64,000 nt of DNA, taken from assembly GCA_944325105.1 (NCBI GenBank), contig CALUYW010000012.1:1-64000 (forward strand). Reading direction: 5' to 3'. Source of the DNA: Candidatus Gastranaerophilales bacterium. GTDB taxonomy: Bacteria; Cyanobacteriota; Vampirovibrionia; Gastranaerophilales; Gastranaerophilaceae. Of the stretch, positions 9,466-18,449 are shown piece after piece (within the stretch, counting starts at the first letter, position 1; every line of letters begins with the position of its first letter). Made by a program: the position numbers and the translations under genes. Below the pieces are notes generated by a model that saw only the letters and a list, made by a program, of their open reading frames with translations, did not search any database and had not been told where the DNA came from.

Positions 9466-9867
9466 ATGGCAGATGCTAAACAAGAAGTAGTTAAAACCGG
9501 CAGAAGAAAATGCTCAATAGCTGTTGCAAAAGTCGCTTCAGGTAAAGGCAGAATCTTTATCAATGGTAAAACTCTTAAAGGTTATTTTGGAAACCGTCCC
9601 TCTTTAGAGATGGCTATCTATCGTCCTTTAGTTTTAACTGATAATCAAGACAAACTTGACGTTAGGGTTAAAGCTGTTGGCGGCGGTGTTTGTGCTCAAG
9701 CTGACGCAATTAAACACGCTATTTCTCGTGCATTACTTGCAATGAACGAAGAGTTCAAACCTGTCTTAAAGCAAGAAGGTCTTTTGACTCGTGATGCAAG
9801 AGTTAAAGAACGTAAAAAATACGGCCGCAAAAGAGCAAGAAAAAGATTCCAATTCTCAAAAAGATAA
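9466..9867 (+). CDS. rpsI: 30S ribosomal protein S9 (uS9)
   Basis: 133 residues. GRRKCSIAVAKV, GKGRIFING, RVKAVGGGVCAQADAIKHAI and the basic C-terminal GRKRARKRFQFSKR identify S9, whose terminal KR tail contacts P-site tRNA. It is two bases after rplM and is the last gene of the operon, followed by a strong hairpin. The usual following cyanobacterial genes rpmE and prfA are not here. Confidence 0.99.
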   Translation: MADAKQEVVKTGRRKCSIAVAKVASGKGRIFINGKTLKGYFGNRPSLEMAIYRPLVLTDNQDKLDVRVKAVGGGVCAQADAIKHAISRALLAMNEEFKPVLKQEGLLTRDARVKERKKYGRKRARKRFQFSKR

Positions 9868-9886
9868 TCTTTTTCATTCAATATTC

Positions 9887-9922
9887 AAAATACCGCCCGC
9901 ATTATTTGACGGGTGGTATTTT
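9887..9922 (+). terminator. terminator of the ribosomal operon
   Basis: AAAATACCGCCCG and CGGGTGGTATTTT form a 13-bp stem with one G-U pair around a short loop, ending in a T-rich 3' arm, 20 bases after the rpsI stop. Confidence 0.85.
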
Positions 9923-10004
9923 AGTATGCAAATATATGTATATTTTTTGCATGATTTATTTATTGAGAAACCATGGAAAAATACTTATATTAAGGAGGTT
10001 TTAA

Positions 10005-10442
10005 ATGGTTGACTCAATTAGCGACTCTATGTATGGCTTGCAAGGTATAAGTGCTTATTCAATAGGTTCTTACACTCAAATTGATAAAACCGATACTGAA
10101 GTCTTTGAAGATGTTTTTCAAGATGCGCTTGACTCTGTTGGTGAAGATACCGAAAGCTTGTATTCTCAAAAGTTAGATATGTTAAATCTCGGTGTCCCTG
10201 CAGGTATGCAAATTGAAGGCACGGAAGAGATACAAAGTACAAGCGGCTCGTCTACTTCGGGTTCTTCTCAGTCAAATGAAGAAGATGGAGAGTATGATGA
10301 AATGGACTTAAATCAAGACGGCACGGTTTCAAGTTCTGAGATAATAATTTATGAAATGCTCCATGGTTCATCTGGCAGCGACAATTCGCAAATCAATTCA
10401 ACATCACTATCAGATGCGCTTAGTGCTTATGTGGTAGCATAG
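10005..10442 (+). CDS. EF-hand calcium-binding protein, unknown function
   Basis: 145 residues, acidic, and without a signal peptide or membrane segment. One perfect 12-residue EF-hand loop lies at residues 101-112 (DLNQDGTVSSSE), with D, N, D and E at positions 1, 3, 5 and 12. A low-complexity Ser/Gly/Thr linker (about residues 78-92) precedes it. AAGGAGG sits optimally before the ATG. Its last 23 bases overlap the 3' end of the convergent wecB gene. It resembles two other EF-hand proteins in this window in style but not in clear alignment. The function is unknown. Confidence 0.85.
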   Translation: MVDSISDSMYGLQGISAYSIGSYTQIDKTDTEVFEDVFQDALDSVGEDTESLYSQKLDMLNLGVPAGMQIEGTEEIQSTSGSSTSGSSQSNEEDGEYDEMDLNQDGTVSSSEIIIYEMLHGSSGSDNSQINSTSLSDALSAYVVA

Positions 10443-11556
10443 CCTTAAATCTCTCAACTATAGCGTCAGCAATTCTTTTTGAAGCAAGCCCATCACCGTA
10501 TGGGTTTGCGGCTTGTTTCATAGAATTGTAAAATTCTTTATCATCAAGTAATTTTTGTACTGTTGATGCTATTTTGTCCCTGTGTGCGCCAACAAGTTTG
10601 ACGCAGCCGTATTCAAGCGCTTCAGGACGTTCTGTTTCATCTCTCAAAACAAGAACAGGAACTCCCAGTGAGGGGGCTTCTTCTTGTACTCCGCCCGAAT
10701 CGGTCAGTATAATATGAGATTTTTTCATCAATGTTGCAAAAGGTGCATAGTCAAGCGGGTCAATAAGTTTAACCCTATCTATGCCCTCAAGTTTTGCTCT
10801 TACGGTATTTTGTACATTTGGGTTTAAGTGCACAGGATAAACAATCTGAATATCTTTATTGTTATTGATTAAGTCAATAACCGCATCGCAAATCTCTTTG
10901 AGCGGTTTGCCAAAGTTTTCTCTTCTGTGCGAAGTTAAAAGAACGGTTTTTAAATCGGGGTCTAAACCGATAAAATCAAGATTTGCCTCTTTGTTTTCTA
11001 CCGTGTATAAAAGCGCATCAATTACCGTATTGCCTGTTTTATAAAGAGAATTTGGCGTTTTAATGCCCGAGTTTTTTATGTTTTCAACAGAACCCTCTGT
11101 AGGGCAAAAGTGCATATCGCAAACTGCGTCAACAAGCACTCTGTTTATCTCCTCGGGGAATGGATAATCTTTATTAAAAGTCCTGAGTCCTGCCTCAACA
11201 TGCCCTATCGGAATTCTTGCATAATACGCACTAAGTGCTGCAGCACCTGCTGTTGTAGTATCACCATGTACAAGGACAATGTCGGGTTTTACTTTTTCAT
11301 ATAATTCTTTTGTTTGTAAAAGTACATCAGATGTAAGCCCCCATAGGTTTTGGTTTGGTTTCATAAGGTTTAAGTCATAATCGGGAACTATTTCAAAAAG
11401 CTCAAGCACTTGGTCTAACATTTGCCTGTGTTGGGCGGTTACTATGGTAATCGCCTCAAGCTCTTCTCTTTTTTGAACCTCTTTGACCAAAGGCGCCATT
11501 TTAATCGCCTCGGGGCGTGTTCCAAAAACTAATGCAACTTTTATTTTCTTTTCCAT
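10420..11556 (-). CDS. wecB: UDP-N-acetylglucosamine 2-epimerase (non-hydrolysing)
   Basis: 378 residues from the ATG at 11556. The family motifs are VALVFGTRPEAIKMAPL, VHGDTTTAGAAALSAYY, PIGHVEAGLRTFNKDYPFPE, LLTSHRRENFG and LTDSGGVQEEAPSLGVP. The enzyme makes UDP-ManNAc for surface polysaccharide. A TTG two codons upstream also opens the frame, but the ATG at 11556 is preferred: a complete promoter-like element ends six bases before it and no Shine-Dalgarno is visible. The C-terminus overlaps the convergent EF-hand gene by 23 bases. Confidence 0.95.
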   Translation of the reverse strand: MEKKIKVALVFGTRPEAIKMAPLVKEVQKREELEAITIVTAQHRQMLDQVLELFEIVPDYDLNLMKPNQNLWGLTSDVLLQTKELYEKVKPDIVLVHGDTTTAGAAALSAYYARIPIGHVEAGLRTFNKDYPFPEEINRVLVDAVCDMHFCPTEGSVENIKNSGIKTPNSLYKTGNTVIDALLYTVENKEANLDFIGLDPDLKTVLLTSHRRENFGKPLKEICDAVIDLINNNKDIQIVYPVHLNPNVQNTVRAKLEGIDRVKLIDPLDYAPFATLMKKSHIILTDSGGVQEEAPSLGVPVLVLRDETERPEALEYGCVKLVGAHRDKIASTVQKLLDDKEFYNSMKQAANPYGDGLASKRIADAIVERFKAMLPHKH

Positions 11557-11562
11557 ATGCAA

Positions 11563-11591
11563 ATTGTATAAAAATAGTATTGATTTTACAA
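11563..11591 (-). promoter_or_regulatory. candidate leaderless promoter of wecB
   Basis: Minus strand: TTGTAA, 17 bases, TACAAT, six bases (TTGCAT), then ATG. The spacing is ideal for transcription starting at the A of the start codon. Confidence 0.6.
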
Positions 11592-11613
11592 GCTTTTAAT
11601 GAGGCCTATTTAT

Positions 11614-11640
11614 TTGCCATGCGCTTGTGTTTGTTATAAA
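11614..11640 (+). promoter_or_regulatory. candidate gyrA promoter
   Basis: TTGCCA, 15 bases, TATAAA with an upstream TG (TGTTATAAA) resembling an extended -10. It lies about 35 bases before the gyrA start. Confidence 0.4.
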
Positions 11641-11674
11641 ATGTTGATATAGAGGCAGTTTAGGAGTAAAAGTT

Positions 11675-14215
11675 TTGAGTCAGACTAATTTATTTGACCA
11701 TGGAAAAATAGTTCCCGTTAATATTCGTGACGAGATGAAGCGTTCATACATTGACTACGCTATGAGTGTAATAGTAGGGCGTGCACTACCTGATGTAAGA
11801 GACGGTTTAAAACCTGTTCACAGGCGTATCTTGTTTGCAATGAACGAACTTGGTATGACGCCTGATAAACCGTTTAAAAAATGCGCAAGAATCGTCGGGG
11901 AAGTTCTCGGTAAATATCACCCCCACGGTGATTTTGCGGTTTATGAGTCTTTGGTTCGTATGGCACAAGACTTTGCAACAAGATATTTAACAATTGACGG
12001 TCATGGTAACTTTGGTTCTGTTGATGGTGACTCGGCTGCTGCTATGAGATATACGGAAGCCAGAATGCACAAAATTACAACATCCATGCTGGCTGATATT
12101 GACTGTGAAACTGTCAACTTTACGCCTAACTTTGACGGTTCTCTGCAAGAACCTGCGGTATTGCCAGTCAGGTTGCCAATGCTTTTATTAAACGGTGTAT
12201 CAGGTATCGCCGTCGGTATGGCAACAAACATTCCTCCTCATAACTTGTGTGAGGTGGTAGACGGTACAATAGCAATGATTGATAACCCTGATATTACGGT
12301 TGAAGGGCTTATGCAGTATATCAAAGGGCCTGATTTTCCTACTGCTGCTACAATCATTGGAACTTCTGAAATTAAAAAAGCCTATGAAACTGGCCGCGGT
12401 TCAATTAAAATGTCTGCCGTTTCAAAAATTGAAGAATTACCGGGCGGCGGCGGTCGTCAGGCAAGGACGGCGATTGTTGTTACAGAAATTCCATACCAAG
12501 TGAATAAAGCTGCCCTTATTGAAAAAATAGCTGACCTTGTAAAAGAGGGTAAGGTTCAGGGTATTTCAGATATCAGAGATGAATCCGACCGTGACGGTAT
12601 GAGGGTTGTAATTGAGCTTAAACGTGACGCTAAGCCCGATGTTGTAAGAAATAACTTATATAAACAAACGGCTCTTATGACAAGCTTTGGTGTCAATATG
12701 GTTGCTCTTGTCGGTCAGCAGCCAAGACTTTTGAACTTATATGAAGTTTTAAACGAGTTCATTGAGCACCGTGTAGATGTAATTACAAGAAGAACAATTT
12801 TCTTCCTGAAAAAAGCAAAAGCGCGCGCTCATATATTAGAGGGCTTAATGATAGCCCTAAATGCGCTTGATGAAGTTATTGAACTTATCAAGAAATCAAA
12901 GAATACGGAAGAAGCAAGAAACGGCTTAATGTCAAGATTTGGGCTTGATACTGAGCAAGCTAATGCAATTTTAGAAATGCAATTAAGACGTTTAACAGGT
13001 CTTGAACAAGATAAAATAAGAGCCGAATATGACGATTTAATTAAGAAAATTGCTGAATATGAGGCAATTTTGGCAGATAGAAATAAAGTTCTTGCTCTAA
13101 TTAAAGAAGAGCTATTGGAAGATAAAGAAAAATACGGTGATGACAGAAAAACTCAAATTCTTCCCGAGCAAGGCGAGCTAAATATTGAGGATTTAACTCC
13201 AAATACTGCAATGGCAGTGTTTATTACTCGTCAAGGCTATATAAAGAGAATTTCTCTTGATACATTTGAGCGTCAAAACCGTGCAACTCGCGGTAAAGGC
13301 GGTATGAAAACAAAAGAGGATGATGATGTCGGACACTTCTTTACTGCTATGATGCATGATAAAGTTCTGTTCTTCTCATCTAAAGGTGTTGTATACAGTC
13401 TAAATGTATATGATTTCCCTGAGGGTTCTCGCCAATCTAAGGGTCTGCCTATTATAAATGTTCTGCCTATTGAGCAGGATGAACAGATAACTGCGGTAGT
13501 TCCCGTTAGCGAGTTTAGTCCTAACACTAACCTGATTATGCTAACTCATGCCGGTTACATTAAAAGGATAAGTCTTGATAACTTTGTAAATATCAGAAGA
13601 AACGGTATTATTGCAATCGGACTCGAAGAGGGTGATACTCTCAACTGGGTTAAACTTGCTCAAAATAACGATGAGATAATAATCGGTACATCTTGCGGCA
13701 TGGCAATTCGTTTTGCAATTGAGGATTTAAGACCCCTTGGACGCTCTGCTCGCGGTGTTAACTCGATGAAATTAAGAACAGGTGACAGTATTATTGGCTG
13801 CGATGTAGTACCAAGAGACTATGATGCAGACTTGCTTGTAGTAACATCAGACGGTTTTGGCAAGCGCTCAAAATTAAGCGAGTTCAGACCTCAAAACAGA
13901 GGTGGTCTAGGTTTAATTGCTACTAAGTTTAAATCATCAAGCTCAAGACTTGTGGCGCTGACTATTGTAGATGAACATGATGATATTATGGTGGTTACTG
14001 CAAATGGTATCGTTACTCGAGTAAGTGCCGCTGATATTTCTCGTCAGGGACGTCCTGCAACGGGTGTTAAGGTTCAAAACCTTGTTGATAATGATACTGT
14101 GGTGTCGGTAAACAAGATAATTAATCCCGACGATGATACTGATATAAAAGAGCAACCTCAAACTCAGGAAGCTCCGCAAGATAATTTTGAACAAGGCAAT
14201 TTGAATTTAGAATAG
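11675..14215 (+). CDS. gyrA: DNA gyrase subunit A, TTG start
   Basis: 846 residues. The N-terminal breakage-reunion domain has [20 protein letters not shown], the active-site region [10 protein letters not shown] and the quinolone-pocket stretch [19 protein letters not shown]. The C-terminal part has the repeated beta-pinwheel blades (for example [15 protein letters not shown]). The GyrA-box position reads [10 protein letters not shown], a form with extra residues relative to QRRGGKG and similar to the form I recall from cyanobacterial GyrA. The start is TTG at 11675 behind TTTAGGAG. ParC cannot be fully excluded, but the box favours gyrase. Confidence 0.93.
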   Translation: MSQTNLFDHGKIVPVNIRDEMKRSYIDYAMSVIVGRALPDVRDGLKPVHRRILFAMNELGMTPDKPFKKCARIVGEVLGKYHPHGDFAVYESLVRMAQDFATRYLTIDGHGNFGSVDGDSAAAMRYTEARMHKITTSMLADIDCETVNFTPNFDGSLQEPAVLPVRLPMLLLNGVSGIAVGMATNIPPHNLCEVVDGTIAMIDNPDITVEGLMQYIKGPDFPTAATIIGTSEIKKAYETGRGSIKMSAVSKIEELPGGGGRQARTAIVVTEIPYQVNKAALIEKIADLVKEGKVQGISDIRDESDRDGMRVVIELKRDAKPDVVRNNLYKQTALMTSFGVNMVALVGQQPRLLNLYEVLNEFIEHRVDVITRRTIFFLKKAKARAHILEGLMIALNALDEVIELIKKSKNTEEARNGLMSRFGLDTEQANAILEMQLRRLTGLEQDKIRAEYDDLIKKIAEYEAILADRNKVLALIKEELLEDKEKYGDDRKTQILPEQGELNIEDLTPNTAMAVFITRQGYIKRISLDTFERQNRATRGKGGMKTKEDDDVGHFFTAMMHDKVLFFSSKGVVYSLNVYDFPEGSRQSKGLPIINVLPIEQDEQITAVVPVSEFSPNTNLIMLTHAGYIKRISLDNFVNIRRNGIIAIGLEEGDTLNWVKLAQNNDEIIIGTSCGMAIRFAIEDLRPLGRSARGVNSMKLRTGDSIIGCDVVPRDYDADLLVVTSDGFGKRSKLSEFRPQNRGGLGLIATKFKSSSSRLVALTIVDEHDDIMVVTANGIVTRVSAADISRQGRPATGVKVQNLVDNDTVVSVNKIINPDDDTDIKEQPQTQEAPQDNFEQGNLNLE

Positions 14216-14230
14216 CTAAAAGTAATATTC

Positions 14231-14259
14231 AAAAGTACCGCGTTAAGTGCGGTACTTTT
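14231..14259 (+). terminator. bidirectional terminator between gyrA and bamA
   Basis: AAAAGTACCGC and GCGGTACTTTT form an 11-bp stem around GTTAAGT, followed by further T residues. The A/T-flanked symmetry suits both convergent genes. Confidence 0.85.
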
Positions 14260-14291
14260 TTGTTTGAAAATAAAGTTAAGTTAAATCTCTC

Positions 14292-16298
14292 TTAGTACAT
14301 CTCGCCCATACCAAATGTAAAGAATCCGTTGCTGCGGTCTTTTCCGCCTGTATTTGTAAACGGTATAGCGTAGTCAAGATTGATAGGCCCAAGACCGGGG
14401 ATAAATACTCTTAAGCCGACACCTGCGGTTATAGCATAACCGGGGCGGTCATACAGTTTGTTTGTGAGCGTATCGCCAAAAAGTGTGCCTGCATCCATAA
14501 ATGCAGCAAGTCTTATGTTGTTCAAGAAAGTGTTTGTTGTAAGTCTGTCCATAAATGGTATAGGGGTTCTAAATTCAGCTGTACCCATCATAAAGCCGTT
14601 GCCCGTACCGACTTCAGAGATGTTAAAACCTCTGATTGTGTAGGGGCCTCCAAGGGCGTACGCTGCAAACTCGGGCATATCGCCGTGTATTTTGCCACCC
14701 GCTCTTGCTGCAAGAACGAATGTTGATTTTTTACCGACAGGTACGAATTTTTTCAACATACCGTATAATTTACCAAAAGAATCTGCACCAAAGCCTATTG
14801 ATTCTTCAAGACTGATGCGGGCTAAAACACCTCGTCTTGTGTTAACAACAGTGTCTCTTGTGTCATAAATTAATGCAGGAGTAATTTTGGCGTAAACTCC
14901 GCCATCAAGCTGCTGAGCTCTTTGTGAGTAGTCAATTCCTCTTGAGGCAAATACATTTCTTGCTTTCCATTCATCACCCTCATCAAGGTCAACGCTTTCG
15001 CCACCGAAGCTTATGCTGCCGCTCAAGTTTTTAAATGCTTTAAATTTCCTTGTAAGAGTGATGTCTGCACCGTAGCGTTTTTCTATTGCGAGCGGTACTT
15101 GATAGCTGCCAAAGTTTCTGACAAATGCTCTGAAGCCTAAGGATTGATTTTCTGATTTAAAATGAGGCTCAATGAAACCCAGTTCGGCTTGCAGATTGGG
15201 CCTGTTTATAATTGAACTGTCGTTCATCAAAATACCTGTACCTGCCATAAAGTTAATGCTTAACTTTTGACCCAAGCCTCTAAAGTTATTTTCTGAAAAA
15301 CCGACTGAACCAAAGAAGCCTGACATTGAATCTACACCTACACCAAGGGAGATTTTACCGGTTCTTTGTTCGTCAAGCGAGATTGTTACATTATATTTTC
15401 CCGTTGAGGGGTCCATTTCAATGTCTCTTTTGACATCTTTAAAGGCTTGCGTGCCCATCAACCTTAAGATATCGTCTCGCATAATATTTTCATTGTAAAC
15501 AGTCCCTGGTTCAAGCAAGATGTTTCTTTTAACAATAAAATCGCGAGTTTTGTAGTTACCTTCCACAATGACATCGTTAATGACACCCTCATCCACAACA
15601 ATATTTACCATGCCATCGGGGTCATCCTGAACTGAAACTACTCTTGATAGAATATAGCCTTTCATGCTATACATCTCTTGGATTTGTTCAATTGCGGAGT
15701 TGATGCTTAAGATATTTTGGGGTTGACCTTCATATTGAGAAAGTATAGCCATAATGTCTTTTGTTGCTACGACATTGTTACCCTCTATTGTAAAGCCTTT
15801 TATTGGAGGGTTTTCTTCAACTATTATCCTGAGCCTTATGCCGCCGTCGTCTGCTCTTAGCGGTACTGCTCTTATATTTTGAGTAAAATATCCTGTTTTG
15901 TATAGTTTATTTAAGTCGGCAGAGATGTTCTTTCTGTCGTATATATAGCCTTCTTTTGAGCTTAGTTGGTCTTTTATAAAAGATGTTTCGATGATATTGT
16001 TACCAAATATTTCAAGCTGACTTATATAAACAGCATCCGTCAAGCCGCTATTTTCTTGTGTGGTTGTGTTTTTAGTGCTTTCTGTATTACTTTGTTCTTG
16101 CGGGACAATGTCTTTGTCATACGGAGGAATTTCTTCTTGCGTAGTTGTTTCCTCTTGTTTGGTTTCCTCTATTTTCTTTTCTTTTTTTGACTTAAAAAAT
16201 TTGGGGAATTTGAAGTTAAATGCCGCATAAGAAGGCTGCTGGAGCAAAAATATCCCCAGAACCGTATATATTATAAACAGTTTTTTTATACTTCTCAT
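14292..16298 (-). CDS. bamA: outer membrane assembly factor, Omp85/BamA family
   Basis: 668 residues. A signal peptide (about residues 1-25, ending SYAA) is followed by a lysine/glutamate/glutamine-rich linker (about residues 35-85). Three POTRA-like repeats come next, starting near VYISQLEIFGNN, PIKGFTIEGNNVV and GVINDVIVEGNYK. The C-terminal half is a 16-strand-type barrel containing the family lid motif YTIRGFN and ending FTFGMGEMY with a terminal aromatic. It inserts barrel proteins into the outer membrane. It has three POTRAs, as in cyanobacterial Omp85, not the five of proteobacteria. A CCGGAG ribosome binding site precedes the ATG. Confidence 0.93.
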   Translation of the reverse strand: MRSIKKLFIIYTVLGIFLLQQPSYAAFNFKFPKFFKSKKEKKIEETKQEETTTQEEIPPYDKDIVPQEQSNTESTKNTTTQENSGLTDAVYISQLEIFGNNIIETSFIKDQLSSKEGYIYDRKNISADLNKLYKTGYFTQNIRAVPLRADDGGIRLRIIVEENPPIKGFTIEGNNVVATKDIMAILSQYEGQPQNILSINSAIEQIQEMYSMKGYILSRVVSVQDDPDGMVNIVVDEGVINDVIVEGNYKTRDFIVKRNILLEPGTVYNENIMRDDILRLMGTQAFKDVKRDIEMDPSTGKYNVTISLDEQRTGKISLGVGVDSMSGFFGSVGFSENNFRGLGQKLSINFMAGTGILMNDSSIINRPNLQAELGFIEPHFKSENQSLGFRAFVRNFGSYQVPLAIEKRYGADITLTRKFKAFKNLSGSISFGGESVDLDEGDEWKARNVFASRGIDYSQRAQQLDGGVYAKITPALIYDTRDTVVNTRRGVLARISLEESIGFGADSFGKLYGMLKKFVPVGKKSTFVLAARAGGKIHGDMPEFAAYALGGPYTIRGFNISEVGTGNGFMMGTAEFRTPIPFMDRLTTNTFLNNIRLAAFMDAGTLFGDTLTNKLYDRPGYAITAGVGLRVFIPGLGPINLDYAIPFTNTGGKDRSNGFFTFGMGEMY

Positions 16299-16461
16299 CT
16301 AACTCCGGATAAATGTCTAGTTTATCTCACATACATTATATATCTAAAAATACCAGCCTGCAAACCCGTCAAATAATGTAACAAAAATGCAAAAAATTAT
16401 ATTAAAAGATATAATCACTTTATGATAAAATTCTATTGTAGTTAGTTCGGAGAGTCTTGTT

Positions 16462-17097
16462 TTGGATATAAAGCAACGCGAGTTAATAGAGGAAATAATA
16501 AAGCAACATCCTGATTATATTGGGCATGAAAATCTCATAGACCAGTTTTGTGCTGAAATATATAAAAAATCCTACCTTCTTTTGGACTCTGTTTCAAATA
16601 TAGAGAGTTTAAAAAATTATTTAACTAAAGTTGCCGATACTTCTATTGCTAACGTGTTAAAAAATTTGCCAAAAGAAGAAAATGATGCTCTCAGTAAAAT
16701 AAATAAGCTGCCAGATATACCTGATATAACGGTTGAGACAAAAGTTCAGCAACATGTTGTTCAAAAACAACCCGAACCTATCCAAATGCATAATAGTATG
16801 CCAAATGTGGAAAAGAGGCAGGAAGCGGTCAATAAGGACCCGTATTCCGGACTTATTGACCCCGAGGAGTTTTTTAACGAAAAACAGACAAATCCTTTGG
16901 TGGCAAAAAATATAATTGATGTAATTGATATGCTGGATTTAGGAAATCCTGACAAGAAATATCTTGAAATCTTTACAATGCGCTATGTTCAAAACATGCA
17001 TCAAGGCGATATTGCAAAAAAACTTAAAATTTCTCAAGCAGATTTAAGCATGAGATTTTGCGACTTGGTGAAATTAATAAAGCAGCATCTTTATTAG
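16462..17097 (+). CDS. putative divergent sigma-factor-like or HTH protein, unknown
   Basis: 211 residues from a TTG at 16462, supported by GGAGAG eight bases upstream. The C-terminal 55 residues (DKKYLEIFTMRYVQNM, HQGDIAKKLKISQADLSMR) match the layout of a sigma region 4 helix-turn-helix. The N-terminal 75 residues (LIDQFCAEIYKK, SLKNYLTKVADTSIANVL) vaguely resemble sigma region 2. A polar linker (about residues 80-135) separates them. It is divergent from bamA with a 163-base gap, so an envelope-stress role is conceivable but unproven. Its stop overlaps the convergent gene in TTAG. Confidence 0.7.
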   Translation: MDIKQRELIEEIIKQHPDYIGHENLIDQFCAEIYKKSYLLLDSVSNIESLKNYLTKVADTSIANVLKNLPKEENDALSKINKLPDIPDITVETKVQQHVVQKQPEPIQMHNSMPNVEKRQEAVNKDPYSGLIDPEEFFNEKQTNPLVAKNIIDVIDMLDLGNPDKKYLEIFTMRYVQNMHQGDIAKKLKISQADLSMRFCDLVKLIKQHLY

Positions 17098-17648
17098 ACT
17101 TTCATGCCGTGGTTTCTGGTAAAACTCATATAGCTGCTCATTTTTAGCGGGATTTTGCCGTAGTTTTTTTGGAATAACGGTTGGTAGTATGGGTCATAAG
17201 TCGGTTCCGTTACCTTTATTTTTTGATGCAAGGCTTTTCTTTGGGCAATTGTTCCAAGTTTGTTTCTGACAAGAGGGGTTAGCACATTGCTTGAAATTAT
17301 AGCACCTGTAATAGAAGCAATAACCCTTGCTCCGCCTTTTAGTTTGTCAAATTCAACACTTCCTTTTTCTACATTTTTAAATGCAATCTTGCCGTTGTCA
17401 ATCATTTTTTCGGTAAGTCGCATAAGAGGGGCTGTAAATAACGCGTAAAGACCTATGTTTGCAGTACCGTCAGCAATTTCCTGAGGTATTAAAAACTTTT
17501 TATCCTCTTTGTCTATTTTTTTATTTGCTACTATGCCAAAAGTTTGTGCCGAGCTTGCTAAAAACCATCCTGCAGCTGCAGATATGAAAAGAAATTTGGC
17601 ATTGTCATTTGCAAAGTTTGCAATAATTTTTTGTGCAAAGTTAGCCAT
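17094..17648 (-). CDS. predicted membrane-associated protein of unknown function, relative of its upstream neighbour
   Basis: 184 residues from the ATG at 17648, which sits eight bases after an AGGTGAG. An upstream in-frame start at 17663 would lengthen it by five residues but lacks such a site. Two to three hydrophobic segments are present (FLFISAAAGWFLASS, IGLYALFTAPLM, VIASITGAIISSNVL). The order of hydrophobic stretch, K-x2-DK-x2-KK motif (KKIDKEDKKF), second hydrophobic stretch and L-x-E-M resembles the preceding gene, which suggests ancient tandem duplication. It overlaps that gene by eight bases. The function is unknown. Confidence 0.75.
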   Translation of the reverse strand: MANFAQKIIANFANDNAKFLFISAAAGWFLASSAQTFGIVANKKIDKEDKKFLIPQEIADGTANIGLYALFTAPLMRLTEKMIDNGKIAFKNVEKGSVEFDKLKGGARVIASITGAIISSNVLTPLVRNKLGTIAQRKALHQKIKVTEPTYDPYYQPLFQKNYGKIPLKMSSYMSFTRNHGMKV

Positions 17649-18273
17649 TTTGCTCACCTGCACTTTCCTGTGTTTTATCGGTTGTTTTTTTGGAATTTAA
17701 GCGCTCTTCCATGAATTTATCTATTTTTTCCATGGTTAAATTCGTGAGCGGTGCATCAATTAAGAAATTTGTCAGTACCATAACTCCAAGCGCAGCAATT
17801 GTGCCGACAACTGACGGTACTCTCTTTATTGCATCACTGAGAGCTTTTTCATCCAGTTTAAGAGCTTCAAAACCTTCTCCAAATGACCTTTTAACTTTTT
17901 GAGGGTCAATTTTAATTTTGCCTGCTTCTTTTATAATATTGCCGGCTGCATCTTTTTGGGCATATTTGAGTTCTGCTAGTTTCATGCAACTGCTTCTTAC
18001 AACAAGCCCTGTTGCGGTTCCTATTATTGCTTTTGCAGCACTTCTTGCAGCAGACACTTTTTTTGTGTCTTTGTCCACCTCTTTGTTTTTTAAGTCTATA
18101 AAAGGTTGTATTAAAAGTGCAGATGCGCCTATTGCAAGCCTTTGATGAACGCTTGAGAAATCTCCGGCTTTTGCAAGTATGTTTTGTGCGCCCTGACCGA
18201 GTTTTATCGGGTTAGATTTAAGTGCACAAAAATTCGTTGTTTTGTTGTTGTTGCTTTGTATTCTAGTAATCAT
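17641..18273 (-). CDS. predicted membrane-associated protein of unknown function
   Basis: 210 residues. The N-terminus carries NNKTTNFCALKSN, a short Asn/Phe/Cys motif also seen in the protein at 45687. Hydrophobic segments lie near residues 45-58 (LAIGASALLIQPF), 80-95 and 160-178 (VVGTIAALGVMVLTNFL). NKEVDKDTKKVSA parallels KKIDKEDKKF of the downstream protein. The C-terminal tail is polar. AGAAGGT precedes the ATG. It forms a two-gene unit with the downstream gene (eight-base overlap). The function is unknown. Confidence 0.75.
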   Translation of the reverse strand: MITRIQSNNNKTTNFCALKSNPIKLGQGAQNILAKAGDFSSVHQRLAIGASALLIQPFIDLKNKEVDKDTKKVSAARSAAKAIIGTATGLVVRSSCMKLAELKYAQKDAAGNIIKEAGKIKIDPQKVKRSFGEGFEALKLDEKALSDAIKRVPSVVGTIAALGVMVLTNFLIDAPLTNLTMEKIDKFMEERLNSKKTTDKTQESAGEQNG

Positions 18274-18449
18274 ATACCTTCTTTAACCCAAGTTTTCTAA
18301 CGCTCAAAATAAAATTAAATTGCCAAAAAACCTGCTCCTAAAGGGATTTGGATTAACAAAAATTTACATAGTTGGTGATTTGTCATCAATATTTGTTGTT
18401 TGTTTTACAATTATAGCATATGTGTCAAATTAATGGAACAATTTAGTAT

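Noticed and set aside
9791-10012. 73-codon frame overlapping rpsI and its terminator
   Set aside because: It runs through the rpsI coding end and the terminator hairpin in another frame.
11675-14215. Topoisomerase IV subunit ParC instead of GyrA
   Set aside because: The pinwheel domain has a recognisable though altered GyrA box and full length; ParC of most groups lacks the box.
18274-18449. Leucine attenuator or T-box upstream of leuA
   Set aside because: No leader peptide with leucine codons, no T-box bulge sequence and no terminator/antiterminator pair are visible in the 176-base gap.
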